Assembly (NCBI RefSeq): GCF_040720935.1
Contig: NZ_JBFDAE010000010.1
Location: 62,001-126,000 of the forward strand
Length of the DNA: 64,000 nt
Direction of reading: 5' to 3'
DNA from: Jejuia sp040720935
GTDB lineage: Bacteria; Bacteroidota; Bacteroidia; Flavobacteriales; Flavobacteriaceae
Shown: piece after piece, positions 55,233-63,755 of the stretch
Numbering within the stretch: position 1 is the first letter of the stretch
Layout of the letters: each line of letters begins with the position of its first letter
Position numbers and translations under genes: made by a program
Notes under the pieces: generated by a model
What the model was told of the DNA's origin: nothing
What the model saw: only the letters and a program-made list of their open reading frames with translations
The model's database searches: none

Positions 55233-55892
55233 ATGACCAAACAAGAAAGTGTTGACTTCATTATTAAAACTTTAAACGAGTTATATCCAGAAATACCGAT
55301 TCCTCTAGACCACAAAGACCCTTACACACTGCTTATTGCGGTTTTAATGTCTGCACAAAGTACCGATGTTCGCGTAAACAAGATAACACCATTACTTTTT
55401 GAAAAAGCGGACAACCCGTACGATATGGTTAAGCTTTCGGTTGAAGAAATTAGAGAGATTATAAAACCTGTTGGCTTATCCCCAATGAAAAGCAAAGGCA
55501 TTTACGGTTTATCAAAAATTTTGATTGAAAAGCATGATGGCGAAGTACCAAAAACGTATGAAGCATTGGAAGAATTACCGGCAGTTGGTCATAAAACAGC
55601 TGCAGTAGTCTTATCCCAAGCCTTTGGAATCCCTGCTTTTCCCGTAGATACGCATATTCATAGATTGATGTATCGCTGGAATTTAACCAATGGTAAAAAC
55701 GTGGTGCAAACAGAAAAAGACGCCAAACGCTTGTTTCCAAAGGAATTATGGAATGATTTACATTTACAGATGATTTGGTACGGACGCGAATATTCCCCCG
55801 CTAGAGGATGGAATTTGGAAAAGGATGTAATTACTAAGACTGTTGGGCGGAAATCGGTTTTGGATGATTATTATAAAAAGAAAAAATCCTGA
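55233..55892 (+). CDS. nth: Endonuclease III lacking the Fe-S cluster cysteines
   Basis: 219 residues. The helix-hairpin-helix LPAVGHKTA is at 115-123, the catalytic Lys121 and Asp139 (VDTHIHRL) are intact, and IAVLMSAQSTD is the usual start. E. coli Nth ends with four Cys holding a 4Fe-4S cluster; here that part reads YGREYSPARGWNLEKDVITK with no Cys. It should still be a DNA glycosylase/AP lyase for oxidised pyrimidines. The stop lies in a terminator hairpin. Confidence 0.92.
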   Translation: MTKQESVDFIIKTLNELYPEIPIPLDHKDPYTLLIAVLMSAQSTDVRVNKITPLLFEKADNPYDMVKLSVEEIREIIKPVGLSPMKSKGIYGLSKILIEKHDGEVPKTYEALEELPAVGHKTAAVVLSQAFGIPAFPVDTHIHRLMYRWNLTNGKNVVQTEKDAKRLFPKELWNDLHLQMIWYGREYSPARGWNLEKDVITKTVGRKSVLDDYYKKKKS

Positions 55893-55913
55893 TTTTGAAT
55901 CAGGATTTTTTTC
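55884..55913. terminator. Terminator of nth, possibly bidirectional
   Basis: Arms AAATCCTGATT and AATCAGGATTT with a 3-nt loop (55884-55908), followed by TTTTT. It overlaps the nth stop codon and also lies just past the convergent small gene. Confidence 0.85.
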
Positions 55914-55918
55914 TAATA

Positions 55919-56065
55919 TTAGTTTAGAAGCATATCATACTTCTCATGTTTGCCTTCTACAACCTTATAAGCCTTTGAGTAATTCAATAGAAACTCAATG
56001 GTTTCCTTTTTAGGCTTTAAGTTTTTGGTTTTTTCAAATGAATTTTCAGAGTAAATTTTTGCCAT
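55919..56065 (-). CDS. 48-residue small protein next to the sigma factor
   Basis: A short frame from ATG at 56065 to TAA, coding for a 48-residue Lys-rich, soluble peptide beginning MAKIYSENSFEKTKNL and ending HEKYDMLLN. It sits 57 bp downstream of the ECF sigma factor gene on the same strand and before a shared terminator, so it fits as the last gene of that transcript. Composition is protein-like, with no membrane segment. I do not recognise the family; from memory similar peptides occur next to this sigma factor in flavobacteria, but this needs a search. Confidence 0.65.
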   Translation of the reverse strand: MAKIYSENSFEKTKNLKPKKETIEFLLNYSKAYKVVEGKHEKYDMLLN

Positions 56066-56122
56066 TTCATTAATTTAAGGGTTAATTCAAACTAATAACG
56101 CAGCAAACTCAATAATATTGTA

Positions 56123-56707
56123 TTAGTTGGTCAACACAATATTATGCTTCTCAATTATCTTTCGTAAATTAATCAATGCGTAGCGCATTCTGCCCAATGC
56201 CGTATTGATGCTAACGCCTGTTCGTTCAGATATTTCCTTAAAACTCATGTCTTGATAAATACGCATCATCAACACTTCTTTTTGATCTTCAGGAAGCTCA
56301 TCTACCAAGCGTCTTACATCATGTTCAACCTGATCTTTTATCATGCTTTTTTCAGCATTTAAGGTGTTATCGCTCAATACAGAGAAAATACTAAACTCTC
56401 CTGCATTGTCAAACTTTGGCATCCTATTGCTTTTTCTAAAAAAGTCAATCACCAAGTTATGGGCAATTCGCATGACCCATGGCAAAAATTTACCTTCTTC
56501 ATTATAAGCTCCTCGTTTTAAAGTACGTATCACTTTAATAAACGTATCCTGAAAAATATCTTCAGCGATATCCTTATCATATACTTTGGAGTAAATAAAA
56601 CTGTAAATTCTTTGTTTGTGCCTAATAACAAGGGTTTCTAATGCACTTTCCTGTCCTTGAATGTAGTTGCTAACCAATATAGCATCGGTAATAAGTTCTC
56701 GTTGCAT
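56123..56707 (-). CDS. ECF-type RNA polymerase sigma factor
   Basis: 194 residues. Region 2 is clear (HKQRIYSFIYSKVYDKDIAEDIFQDTFIKV, then PWVMRIAHNLVIDFFRKS), as is region 4 (LPEDQKEVLMMRIYQDMSFKEISERTGVSINTALGRMRYAL). The region between, with an FSVLSD insert, has no match to an anti-sigma-responsive extension. No membrane anti-sigma factor is adjacent, unusual for the group; only the small gene at 55919 follows. Confidence 0.92.
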   Translation of the reverse strand: MQRELITDAILVSNYIQGQESALETLVIRHKQRIYSFIYSKVYDKDIAEDIFQDTFIKVIRTLKRGAYNEEGKFLPWVMRIAHNLVIDFFRKSNRMPKFDNAGEFSIFSVLSDNTLNAEKSMIKDQVEHDVRRLVDELPEDQKEVLMMRIYQDMSFKEISERTGVSINTALGRMRYALINLRKIIEKHNIVLTN

Positions 56708-56911
56708 AATATTTACTTTTAATGCTTCGAAGTATATCTTCGTAGCTTGGGGTTATTTAATTTTAAAAGTAATAGTATGCTATATAGAAGTGTTTTTGAG
56801 GTTATTACGAGTTCAAATATAACAACAATCATTCCTAAAAAGCAAAAAATAATAACTTTTTTTAACAATTTACTTAACAACCCTTCATTTTTTATGCTCA
56901 CTTACTTATGG

Positions 56912-56919
56912 TATCTTTG
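56912..56919 (+). promoter_or_regulatory. -7 promoter element that decides the uvrA start
   Basis: TATCTTTG is an exact TAnnTTTG match, 25-32 bp before ATG 56944. It would lie inside the coding sequence if the upstream ATG at 56908 were used, so 56944 is preferred. Confidence 0.6.
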
Positions 56920-56943
56920 CAAAATTATTCTCTTTTAAAGCCT

Positions 56944-59727
56944 ATGAATACTGCAATTACCGAAGTAAACCCAAAAGAAAACATCATCATAAAAGGTGCG
57001 AGATTACACAACCTAAAAAATATTGATGTGGTAATACCCAGAAACAAATTAGTGGTTATTACCGGTTTATCAGGCTCCGGGAAGTCCAGTTTAGCTTTCG
57101 ATACGCTTTATGCTGAAGGCCAAAGGCGTTATGTAGAAAGTCTTTCCAGTTATGCCCGACAGTTTTTAGGGCGCCTAAACAAACCTAAAGTTGATTATAT
57201 AAAAGGAATCGCCCCAGCCATCGCCATCGAGCAAAAGGTAAATTCTACAAACCCACGTTCTACGGTAGGAACAACTACCGAAATTTATGATTATTTAAAA
57301 TTATTGTTTGCTAGAATTGGTAGAACCTACTCGCCCATTTCTGGAGAGGAAGTGAAAAAAAACACGGTTGCTGATGTTTTAGAATACATTTTCAAGTTTC
57401 CTGAAGGCGAAAAACTATTGCTCCTTGCTCCTATTTATTTAGAAGAAGGTCGGACCATGGAAGACAAACTCAAAACCTTGCACCAACAAGGTTACGCTAG
57501 GATTAAAGTAAATGATGCGGTGTTGCGGATAGATGAGATAAATTCAACTTCAAAAAAAGACACCTTTCAATTGGTGGTTGACAGGGTGATTACCAAAAAC
57601 GAAGACGATTTTAAAAACCGATTAGCAGATGCCATACAAACAACATTTTTTGAAGGTAAAGGTGAATGCATTATAGAAAGCTTAACCGATACTAAACAAC
57701 GTGTTTTTAGTAATAAATTTGAATTGGATGACCTGTTATTTTTAGAACCTAGTCCGCATTTATTCAGTTTTAACAATCCTTATGGCGCGTGTCCAAAATG
57801 CGAAGGTTACGGAGATATTATAGGTATTGATGAAGATTTAGTGATTCCAAACACAGGGCTTTCGGTGTATGAAAGTGCCATTTTTCCTTGGCGGGGCGAA
57901 AGCATGAGTTGGTATAAAGACCAATTGGTCAATAATTCCCATAAATTCGATTTTCCTATCCATAAACCATATTTTGAATTAACCGAAGCTCAAAAAGAAC
58001 TCGTTTGGACTGGAAATCAACACTTTGAAGGTTTAAATTCATTTTTTGCTGAATTAGAATCTAAAGCCTATAAAATCCAAAACCGCGTGATGTTATCGCG
58101 ATACCGCGGAAAAACGAAATGCAAAACCTGTAACGGCAAGCGATTAAGGCCTGAGGCCAATTATGTAAAAATAAATGGCATTACCATAACAGACTTGGTT
58201 GAAATGCCCATTAATAAGCTCATTCAGTTTTTTAGAGAACTGGAACTTAACGACCATGATACTCAAATAGCGAATCGTTTATTAAAGGAAATCAATAATA
58301 GACTGTCATATTTGGCCAACGTAGGCTTGGATTATTTGACTTTAAACCGAAAATCCAATACATTATCTGGCGGCGAAAGCCAGCGCATAAATTTAGCAAC
58401 ATCCCTAGGAAGCAGCTTGGTAGGCTCTATGTATATTCTAGATGAACCCAGTATTGGCTTGCACCCGAAAGATACCGAACGTTTAATTTCAGTCTTAAAA
58501 TCGTTGCGGGATTTAGGGAATACCGTTATTGTAGTGGAGCATGATGAAGACATTATGAAAGCCGCCGATAGCATCATAGATATTGGCCCTGAAGCTGGAA
58601 CTTTTGGCGGACATGTAGTGGCCTCAGGAACGTATCAAGATATTCTGGCGTCAGATTCCTTGACCGCAAAATATTTAAATGAAGATTTAAAAATTGAGGT
58701 TCCAAAAACGCGACGGACTTCAAAATATTATGTGGCTATAAAAGGTGCAAGAGAAAACAATTTAAAAAATATCGATGTGCGTTTTCCATTAGGTGTTCTT
58801 ACCGTAATTACAGGGGTTTCTGGAAGCGGGAAAAGCACTTTGGTAAAAAAGATTTTATTTCCTGCATTACAAAAAGCATTGACCGACTTTGGCGATAAAC
58901 CCGGTCAGTTTTCGGCTTTAGAAGGCAATTACGGTAACGTAAGTCATATAGAATTTGTAGATCAAAACCCTATCGGAAGGTCCTCCCGTTCCAATCCTGT
59001 GACTTATATTAAGGCTTATGATGATATTCGTGCGCTCTATTCGAAACAAAAACTAAGCAAGATTAGAAACTACCAAGCAAAACATTTTTCGTTTAACGTA
59101 GATGGCGGACGCTGTGAGACTTGTAAGGGCGAAGGTGAAGTAACCATTGAAATGCAATTTATGGCAGATGTGCATTTAGAATGTGAAACCTGTAAAGGCA
59201 AACGCTTTAAAAAAGAAGTGCTTGAAGTTGCATTTACCGGCAAAACCATAGATGATATTTTAAACCTTACCATTGATGATGCTGTTGCTTTTTTTGAAGC
59301 TACAGCACAAACTAAAATAAAAACCAAATTGCAACCACTTCAAGATGTTGGTTTAGGCTATGTGACTTTAGGACAAAGCTCCTCTACTCTTTCTGGTGGC
59401 GAAGCTCAGCGCATTAAACTGGCATCATTTTTAGGAAAAGGAAACACCAAAAGCAAAGCCCTTTTTATTTTTGACGAACCTACTACAGGATTGCATTTTC
59501 ACGACATTCAAAAGTTATTAAAATCGTTTAATGCTTTAATAGTAAAAGGTCATTCTATAATAGTTGTAGAGCATAATTTAGAATTGATTAAATGTGCCGA
59601 TTATATTATTGACCTTGGCCCTACAGGTGGGGAATATGGTGGAAACTTAGTTGCAACCGGAACTCCAGAAGAAATTGTTAAGATTAAAACTTCTGAAACT
59701 GGGAAATATTTAAAAGAGAAGATTTGA
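56944..59727 (+). CDS. uvrA: Excinuclease ABC subunit A
   Basis: About 927 residues from ATG 56944. Both ABC modules are complete: Walker A GLSGSGKSSLAFDT and GVSGSGKSTLVKK, signatures LSGGESQRI and LSGGEAQRI, and the Walker B stretches LDEPSIGLH and FDEPTTGLH. Zinc-binding pairs are CPKCEGYGD, CKTCNGKR, CETCKGEGE and CETCKGKRF. UvrA recognises bulky DNA lesions with UvrB in nucleotide excision repair. An upstream in-frame ATG at 56908 would place the promoter inside the gene. Confidence 0.97.
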   Translation: MNTAITEVNPKENIIIKGARLHNLKNIDVVIPRNKLVVITGLSGSGKSSLAFDTLYAEGQRRYVESLSSYARQFLGRLNKPKVDYIKGIAPAIAIEQKVNSTNPRSTVGTTTEIYDYLKLLFARIGRTYSPISGEEVKKNTVADVLEYIFKFPEGEKLLLLAPIYLEEGRTMEDKLKTLHQQGYARIKVNDAVLRIDEINSTSKKDTFQLVVDRVITKNEDDFKNRLADAIQTTFFEGKGECIIESLTDTKQRVFSNKFELDDLLFLEPSPHLFSFNNPYGACPKCEGYGDIIGIDEDLVIPNTGLSVYESAIFPWRGESMSWYKDQLVNNSHKFDFPIHKPYFELTEAQKELVWTGNQHFEGLNSFFAELESKAYKIQNRVMLSRYRGKTKCKTCNGKRLRPEANYVKINGITITDLVEMPINKLIQFFRELELNDHDTQIANRLLKEINNRLSYLANVGLDYLTLNRKSNTLSGGESQRINLATSLGSSLVGSMYILDEPSIGLHPKDTERLISVLKSLRDLGNTVIVVEHDEDIMKAADSIIDIGPEAGTFGGHVVASGTYQDILASDSLTAKYLNEDLKIEVPKTRRTSKYYVAIKGARENNLKNIDVRFPLGVLTVITGVSGSGKSTLVKKILFPALQKALTDFGDKPGQFSALEGNYGNVSHIEFVDQNPIGRSSRSNPVTYIKAYDDIRALYSKQKLSKIRNYQAKHFSFNVDGGRCETCKGEGEVTIEMQFMADVHLECETCKGKRFKKEVLEVAFTGKTIDDILNLTIDDAVAFFEATAQTKIKTKLQPLQDVGLGYVTLGQSSSTLSGGEAQRIKLASFLGKGNTKSKALFIFDEPTTGLHFHDIQKLLKSFNALIVKGHSIIVVEHNLELIKCADYIIDLGPTGGEYGGNLVATGTPEEIVKIKTSETGKYLKEKI

Positions 59728-59782
59728 AGTAAGTTGCAGTTCCAATAGCTATCTGGAGCAGTCACAGTTAACAGTCTCACTC

Positions 59783-59807
59783 AAACGGAAAAAAACTTTT
59801 TCCGTTT
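59783..59807 (+). terminator. Hairpin after uvrA
   Basis: AAACGGAAAAA (59783-59793) and TTTTTCCGTTT (59797-59807) form an 11-bp stem with a 3-nt loop. The lack of a T-run after it makes a terminator function probable but not certain. Confidence 0.55.
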
Positions 59808-59827
59808 CCGAAACGAGCTTCGAGGTA

Positions 59828-59861
59828 CCAGCCTACTGCCTGCCTGTCGGCAGACAGGGTT
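59828..59861 (+). repeat. 34-bp GC-rich repeat, copy at 59.8 kb
   Basis: Near-identical to the reverse complement of 43101-43134; centre GCCTGCCTGTCGG. A second hairpin, ATCCCGCT-aaaa-AGCGGGAT (59879-59898), follows. Confidence 0.65.
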
Positions 59862-60004
59862 GGCAGGTTAAACCTGAGATCCCGCTAAAAAGCGGGATTA
59901 GTTCCACCATCAAAACTTAATGCGCTACGCTTTTAAGTTTTGGGTTTCACTAAAAAAACGGCAGCAATATAGCCACCGTCAATGTATTTATTTCAAACAA
60001 CAAT

Positions 60005-60583
60005 TTAGAACTTATATCCAACTCCTATTTGAAAACCACTTAATTTTACAGAACTGTTCCCAGCGTTTTCCAGCAAATTAGTTAAGCCAAAGCCATATCT
60101 CGCATTAATATTAATTTTTTCGGCAACATCGTAAGCAGCTCCAATGTCTATTCCAAAATTTAGAGATTTAAAACCATCTCCAGCATCCAAAAGGTAACCT
60201 ATATTAGGCCCTGCAAGAGCATTAATTTTATCGGCAACTTCATATTTTGCCAATATCGGTACTTGAATTTGATTAAAATCCTTAATCATAACAAAATCAA
60301 TCTCTGGCTGTATCTCAAGCTTGTCCATCAATTCAATATCGGTAAAGTAAATCCCAATAAAAAAACCGGATTTTGACGTGCTGTTGGAAACATTTAGAGA
60401 GTTTGAGGCAGATGATTTAGCATTAGAAGACTTTTGAGCTTCAGCATTCACGTTCACGCCGCTGCTGCCGTTTGAAGAATAAGAAAAACTTTCAGATCCG
60501 TTATGATAACCGCCTCTAATGGCACAGGAAGTAAACAATAAAACGGTAAAACTAAATGAAATTAAGGTGTTAAAATTTTTCAT
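60005..60583 (-). CDS. Outer-membrane beta-barrel protein with lipoprotein-like signal
   Basis: About 192 residues from the ATG at 60583. An upstream ATG at 60637 would add a stretch unlike a signal peptide. MKNFNTLISFSFTVLLFTSCAIRGG carries a lipobox-like TSC. A Ser/Asn-rich linker follows, then alternating strands (FIGIYFTDIE, VPILAKYEVADK, NINARYGFGLTNL) ending in GFQIGVGYKF, a typical final beta-barrel strand with a C-terminal Phe. Similar to porin-family/OmpA-barrel-like proteins; ligand unknown. Confidence 0.75.
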   Translation of the reverse strand: MKNFNTLISFSFTVLLFTSCAIRGGYHNGSESFSYSSNGSSGVNVNAEAQKSSNAKSSASNSLNVSNSTSKSGFFIGIYFTDIELMDKLEIQPEIDFVMIKDFNQIQVPILAKYEVADKINALAGPNIGYLLDAGDGFKSLNFGIDIGAAYDVAEKININARYGFGLTNLLENAGNSSVKLSGFQIGVGYKF

Positions 60584-60794
60584 GATTAGAAAGGTATTGG
60601 TTAGTTCACATAAAAATATAAAATAACCAACTAACAACCAAATAGTTACGGTTAGCCCTAGAAATCACAACAACCTAGATATCAAAATCTGATGATGAAC
60701 CATTTACATATTTGGCACGCATATTGAAAACTTAATTCAATAAGGAAAGCCGAATAGCTAAAACATTCGGAATTAATAATTAAATCCTAAGATT

Positions 60795-61502
60795 ATGAAA
60801 AGAGTATTACTAGTATTTACAAGTATGTTAATAGGATTAACAACTGTATCAGCAACAGAACTGAACCACCAAACGCAAACAAATACATTTGAAATCAAAA
60901 AAAATTACCACTACGCACAGCCCATAATATTTATGGAACGTGGTATTGAGTTTTTAATTTTCCCTGACGGAAGTTTTGATTTTAACACGAATGTCAATAA
61001 CAACTATCGCAGCACTACTAATTATAGACGTAGCTCTAGAAGAAGTACTATAAATAGGTTTTACCATAGACCAAACGCAAGAATGAATTACAACCCTGGC
61101 AATAGAGGTGTTTACATTTCTCGAGATAGAAACGGAACCATAAGACGTATTGGTAATGTGTTTTTAAATTATGACAGACATGGACGACTTACCCGTGTCG
61201 GCTCTATTTTTATGAATTACAGCCGTGGCAAACATTCAAGTTTAAAACGTGTTGGAGGATTACAGGTGGATTATAACCGATGGGGCGACATTGAATATCT
61301 AAACGGTCAAGTAAATCATTTTTATAGAGATTACTGTAATTTTTGTGGCGTTCAGTCTTGTGGTATAACACATGACTTTGAAACTAAGAAAAAACACGGA
61401 CAGAAACATAGGAATCGTAATGATGACATTTACCAAAATAACGACAATTATTATTACTATAAAGGTAATGGGAAAGTGAAGAAACACAAAAGAAAAAAAT
61501 AG
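60795..61502 (+). CDS. Secreted basic protein of unknown function with internal repeats
   Basis: 235 residues. The signal MKRVLLVFTSMLIGLTTVSA ends near residue 20. Repeated units with the pattern R-I/V-G-N/S-x-F-L/M-N-Y (RRIGNVFLNY, TRVGSIFMNY, KRVGGLQVDY) occupy about 115-170, followed by a Cys-containing YCNFCGVQSC and a very Lys/Asn/Tyr-rich tail. High Arg/Tyr/Asn content suggests binding to nucleic acid or a polyanion at the surface; this is only a guess from composition. Confidence 0.75.
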   Translation: MKRVLLVFTSMLIGLTTVSATELNHQTQTNTFEIKKNYHYAQPIIFMERGIEFLIFPDGSFDFNTNVNNNYRSTTNYRRSSRRSTINRFYHRPNARMNYNPGNRGVYISRDRNGTIRRIGNVFLNYDRHGRLTRVGSIFMNYSRGKHSSLKRVGGLQVDYNRWGDIEYLNGQVNHFYRDYCNFCGVQSCGITHDFETKKKHGQKHRNRNDDIYQNNDNYYYYKGNGKVKKHKRKK

Positions 61503-61513
61503 GAGGCATAAAA

Positions 61514-61537
61514 AAGGGTGGCTAAAAAGCCACCCTT
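61514..61537. terminator. Strong terminator hairpin
   Basis: AAGGGTGGCT (61514-61523) and AGCCACCCTT (61528-61537) with loop AAAA. It lies between converging genes at 60795 and 61567 and probably serves both. Confidence 0.85.
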
Positions 61538-61566
61538 AATACTTAAAAAGTTCTTTTTAAGTTTAT

Positions 61567-62343
61567 TTATTGTTTGATGAATTTACTAACTCCAGAGTCA
61601 GTAGCAACAAAATACATACCTGCTGTTAATTCAGATACATCTAAGCTTCTTTGAGTAGCTTTAACTTCTTTTATAAGTGCACCAGTTACATTTAGTACTT
61701 TATAAGATTCAGTTTTAACATCTTTTCCAAAATAAATAACATCCTTTACAGGGTTTGGATACATGTTTATAGAAGACGTATTAAATTTAGTTGTGCTTAG
61801 AGTAGCAGATGTAGATTGTGTTAAATCATCTATGTAATAGGTACCTCCATTTTTATCAAAGAAAAAATCAAAACGTCCAATATAACCATCAGGTTCTCCC
61901 GATAAATCAAATTCTACTTCAAACCATTCATTTAATGTCACTCCAGAAAATGTTTGAGCCTGAGGATTAGTATCACTACCTCCAACCCAAGGTCTAATAT
62001 TTATTGTAAAATCAGTTTTATTAGTAGATAAAACTTTAAGTTTTAAGAATTTACCATCAACTGCATTCAAAGTAATTCCCCCTGAACCAAATTGAAAAAT
62101 TGGATAAGCCCATGGCTTAGCACCTACTTCTTCTAAATCTCTAACACAATTAGCACTCGTGTTTATTCCTGTAGTAACAGGGTTTGGCTCCCAAGAACCT
62201 ATCATCTTTGGAGTTGCAGCTGGCCCATTGTTATCAATAAGATAATCATTAACTGATGGAGCCGCTTCAAAATCTTGCGAAAATTGCGCATAAGAAAATG
62301 TTGTTACTACTGAAAGTAAAAATAATAATGTAATTTTTTTCAT
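61567..62343 (-). CDS. Secreted protein with type IX sorting domain
   Basis: 258 residues. Signal peptide MKKITLLFLLSVVTTFSYA, then a beta-sandwich-like region (residues about 20-180: SQDFEAAPSV, WFEVEFDLSG, FDFFFDKNGGTYYIDDLT) as in choice-of-anchor or carbohydrate-binding modules. The C-terminal 75 residues are a T9SS type A sorting domain: INMYPNPVKDVIYF, YKVLNVTGALIKE and LTAGMYFV with a Lys-rich end. It is exported by the type IX system and anchored or released at the surface. A TACTTTTG element on the minus strand (62381-62374) is upstream. Confidence 0.87.
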   Translation of the reverse strand: MKKITLLFLLSVVTTFSYAQFSQDFEAAPSVNDYLIDNNGPAATPKMIGSWEPNPVTTGINTSANCVRDLEEVGAKPWAYPIFQFGSGGITLNAVDGKFLKLKVLSTNKTDFTINIRPWVGGSDTNPQAQTFSGVTLNEWFEVEFDLSGEPDGYIGRFDFFFDKNGGTYYIDDLTQSTSATLSTTKFNTSSINMYPNPVKDVIYFGKDVKTESYKVLNVTGALIKEVKATQRSLDVSELTAGMYFVATDSGVSKFIKQ

Positions 62344-62373
62344 AATATAAAATTGTTTTAGTTAATAATGATT

Positions 62374-62381
62374 CAAAAGTA
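62374..62381 (-). promoter_or_regulatory. -7 promoter element of the sorting-domain gene
   Basis: Minus-strand TACTTTTG matches TAnnTTTG; a TTTG box lies 22 bp further upstream (62404-62407), slightly longer than usual spacing. Confidence 0.45.
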
Positions 62382-62608
62382 TATCATGTCTATTACTCTT
62401 TGGCAAACAAATGATTCGAAGTGTGAAACAAATGGTTTTGAAAGCTTTTTAAGTTATTTTGGCAGGTGTTTAAGAGTGGTGAACCCCTTATTGATGCTAT
62501 ACTGTTTGACAAAATAAAAAAACAAAAATCTTAATGGCTATTTTACTTCAATGATGACATTTTAAATTTCATGCGATGATTAGGTAAATAACTTAAAAAC
62601 TAGTCCAA

Positions 62609-63121
62609 ATGAAAAATCTTAAAAAAGTATGTATGCTATTCATCGCTCTCGCACTAATGGGTTGTAGCAAAGATGAAAACAATGACAATCCCGCAGATAA
62701 TGCACAATTTACCGCAGCAATAAATGGTGGCACATTTACCGATTATAGTGCTAAGCTTGGTTTCTATAATGCTGAAAAAGGCATAGGCGAAAACACGCTT
62801 GTAATCTCCATTACCGATGAAAACAACAATATTATCCGCATTTTTTTGAACGGTACTGGGGGTTTGGGTAACGGCACCATTAAAAAAATTGGCAATGTAG
62901 ATTCCAATAATTTTTCGACTAATGTTACCATTCGTGACCAAGCAGCACAAGTAACCTATTCTTCTACAAGTGGGAGCATAACCATTACTGATAGTAGAGC
63001 AAATCCAGCCGATTCAGGGTATCATTTAATTTCTGCAAGCTTTAACGTTACCACTTCTACCAATACGGGAACAGACGTTACAATGACCGGAACATTAAGC
63101 AATATGGAGTATTTAAACTAA
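62609..63121 (+). CDS. Small beta-rich lipoprotein of unknown function
   Basis: 170 residues with signal MKNLKKVCMLFIALALMGCSKD, lipobox Cys19. The mature part begins QFTAAINGGTFTDYSAKL and has alternating strands with many Thr/Ser, similar in style to the small flavobacterial surface lipoproteins of the DUF6252 kind. The assignment is by impression only. Anchored in the outer membrane. Confidence 0.75.
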   Translation: MKNLKKVCMLFIALALMGCSKDENNDNPADNAQFTAAINGGTFTDYSAKLGFYNAEKGIGENTLVISITDENNNIIRIFLNGTGGLGNGTIKKIGNVDSNNFSTNVTIRDQAAQVTYSSTSGSITITDSRANPADSGYHLISASFNVTTSTNTGTDVTMTGTLSNMEYLN

Positions 63122-63148
63122 ATTTCCTGTAACCTTACAACACAAAAA

Positions 63149-63326
63149 GAGGCTGTCTAAAAAGTCAATATGTATTCTAAACGTCATATTGAACGCCCGA
63201 CTGCCGGACGGACAGGCAGTCGAAATACTTTGATTTTCAAAATATTAAAACTTCGACTTGAGCCTGTCTTGAGCGGAGTCGAAAGGCTCAGTTTGACAAG
63301 AATTCAATACTTTTTAGACAGCCTTC
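63149..63326. repeat. Repeat element with 16-bp terminal inverted repeats
   Basis: AGGCTGTCTAAAAAGT at 63150-63165 is exactly inverted at 63309-63324. The inside carries further dyads (GACTGCCGGACGGACAGGCAGTC and TGAGCCT...AGGCTCA). No coding capacity; MITE-like. Confidence 0.7.
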
Positions 63327-63355
63327 TTGGTTTATCTCTTACTAAATATACTAAC

Positions 63356-63541
63356 TAACCTGTTGTGCATTTTGAGAAAATTTTGTCAGTTTGAGTGAAT
63401 TTTGCGATTGAAACGAGCAAAATTTGTATCGAGAATAAAAATTTTCGTTTTAGAAAATCTGTTCTCGATACAAAATTCTTTCAGAATTTCACTCGAACTG
63501 ACATTTGTCTATTAAAAAGGGCCAAAATGCACAACGGGTTA
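63356..63541. repeat. 186-bp imperfect long palindrome
   Basis: The outer arms TAACCTGTTGTGCATTTTG and CAAAATGCACAACGGGTTA pair with one mismatch. Inner arms GTCAGTTTGAGTGAA/TTCACTCGAACTGAC and TGTATCGAGAA/TTCTCGATACA continue the fold. The whole transcript could form a long cruciform-like hairpin. Confidence 0.75.
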
Positions 63542-63652
63542 ACTAAATAAAATTAAGAGGAGATAATTCTATTTCATATTAATACATGACAAAAATGAAA
63601 CATATATCTTAATTTTTGTTTGTTAATTAATTTGCAATCTTGAATTGATTTC

Positions 63653-63685
63653 AGACCCTTCAGGTTTTTTAAACCTGAAGGGTCT
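63653..63685. terminator. Perfect 15-bp terminator hairpin
   Basis: AGACCCTTCAGGTTT (63653-63667) and AAACCTGAAGGGTCT (63671-63685), loop TTT, followed by TATTTTT on the plus strand. It also lies downstream of the minus-strand DUF4870-like gene. Confidence 0.85.
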
Positions 63686-63755
63686 TATTTTTAGCAATAT
63701 AATCTTCGCTTAACAACGACTAAACTATTTTCGTCATGTATTAAACTATTTCTTA

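Larger units (their letters stand above)
63122..63755. other. Intergenic region dominated by repeats (634 bp)
   Basis: Two palindromic elements (63149-63326 and 63356-63541) and a terminator (63653-63685). The open frame at 63170-63358 lies within repeat DNA and is not considered a gene. Confidence 0.65.

Noticed and set aside
56719..56901. 60-codon hydrophobic frame between the sigma factor and uvrA
   Set aside because: It overlaps the likely promoter regions of both genes, is not linked to a promoter, and has low-complexity hydrophobic content.
56908..56946. Upstream ATG start for uvrA
   Set aside because: It would place an exact TATCTTTG promoter element inside the gene; ATG 56944 starts at the normal UvrA N-terminus.
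63170..63358. 62-codon frame upstream of the DUF4870-like gene
   Set aside because: It is translated from the inverted-repeat element and not from unique sequence.
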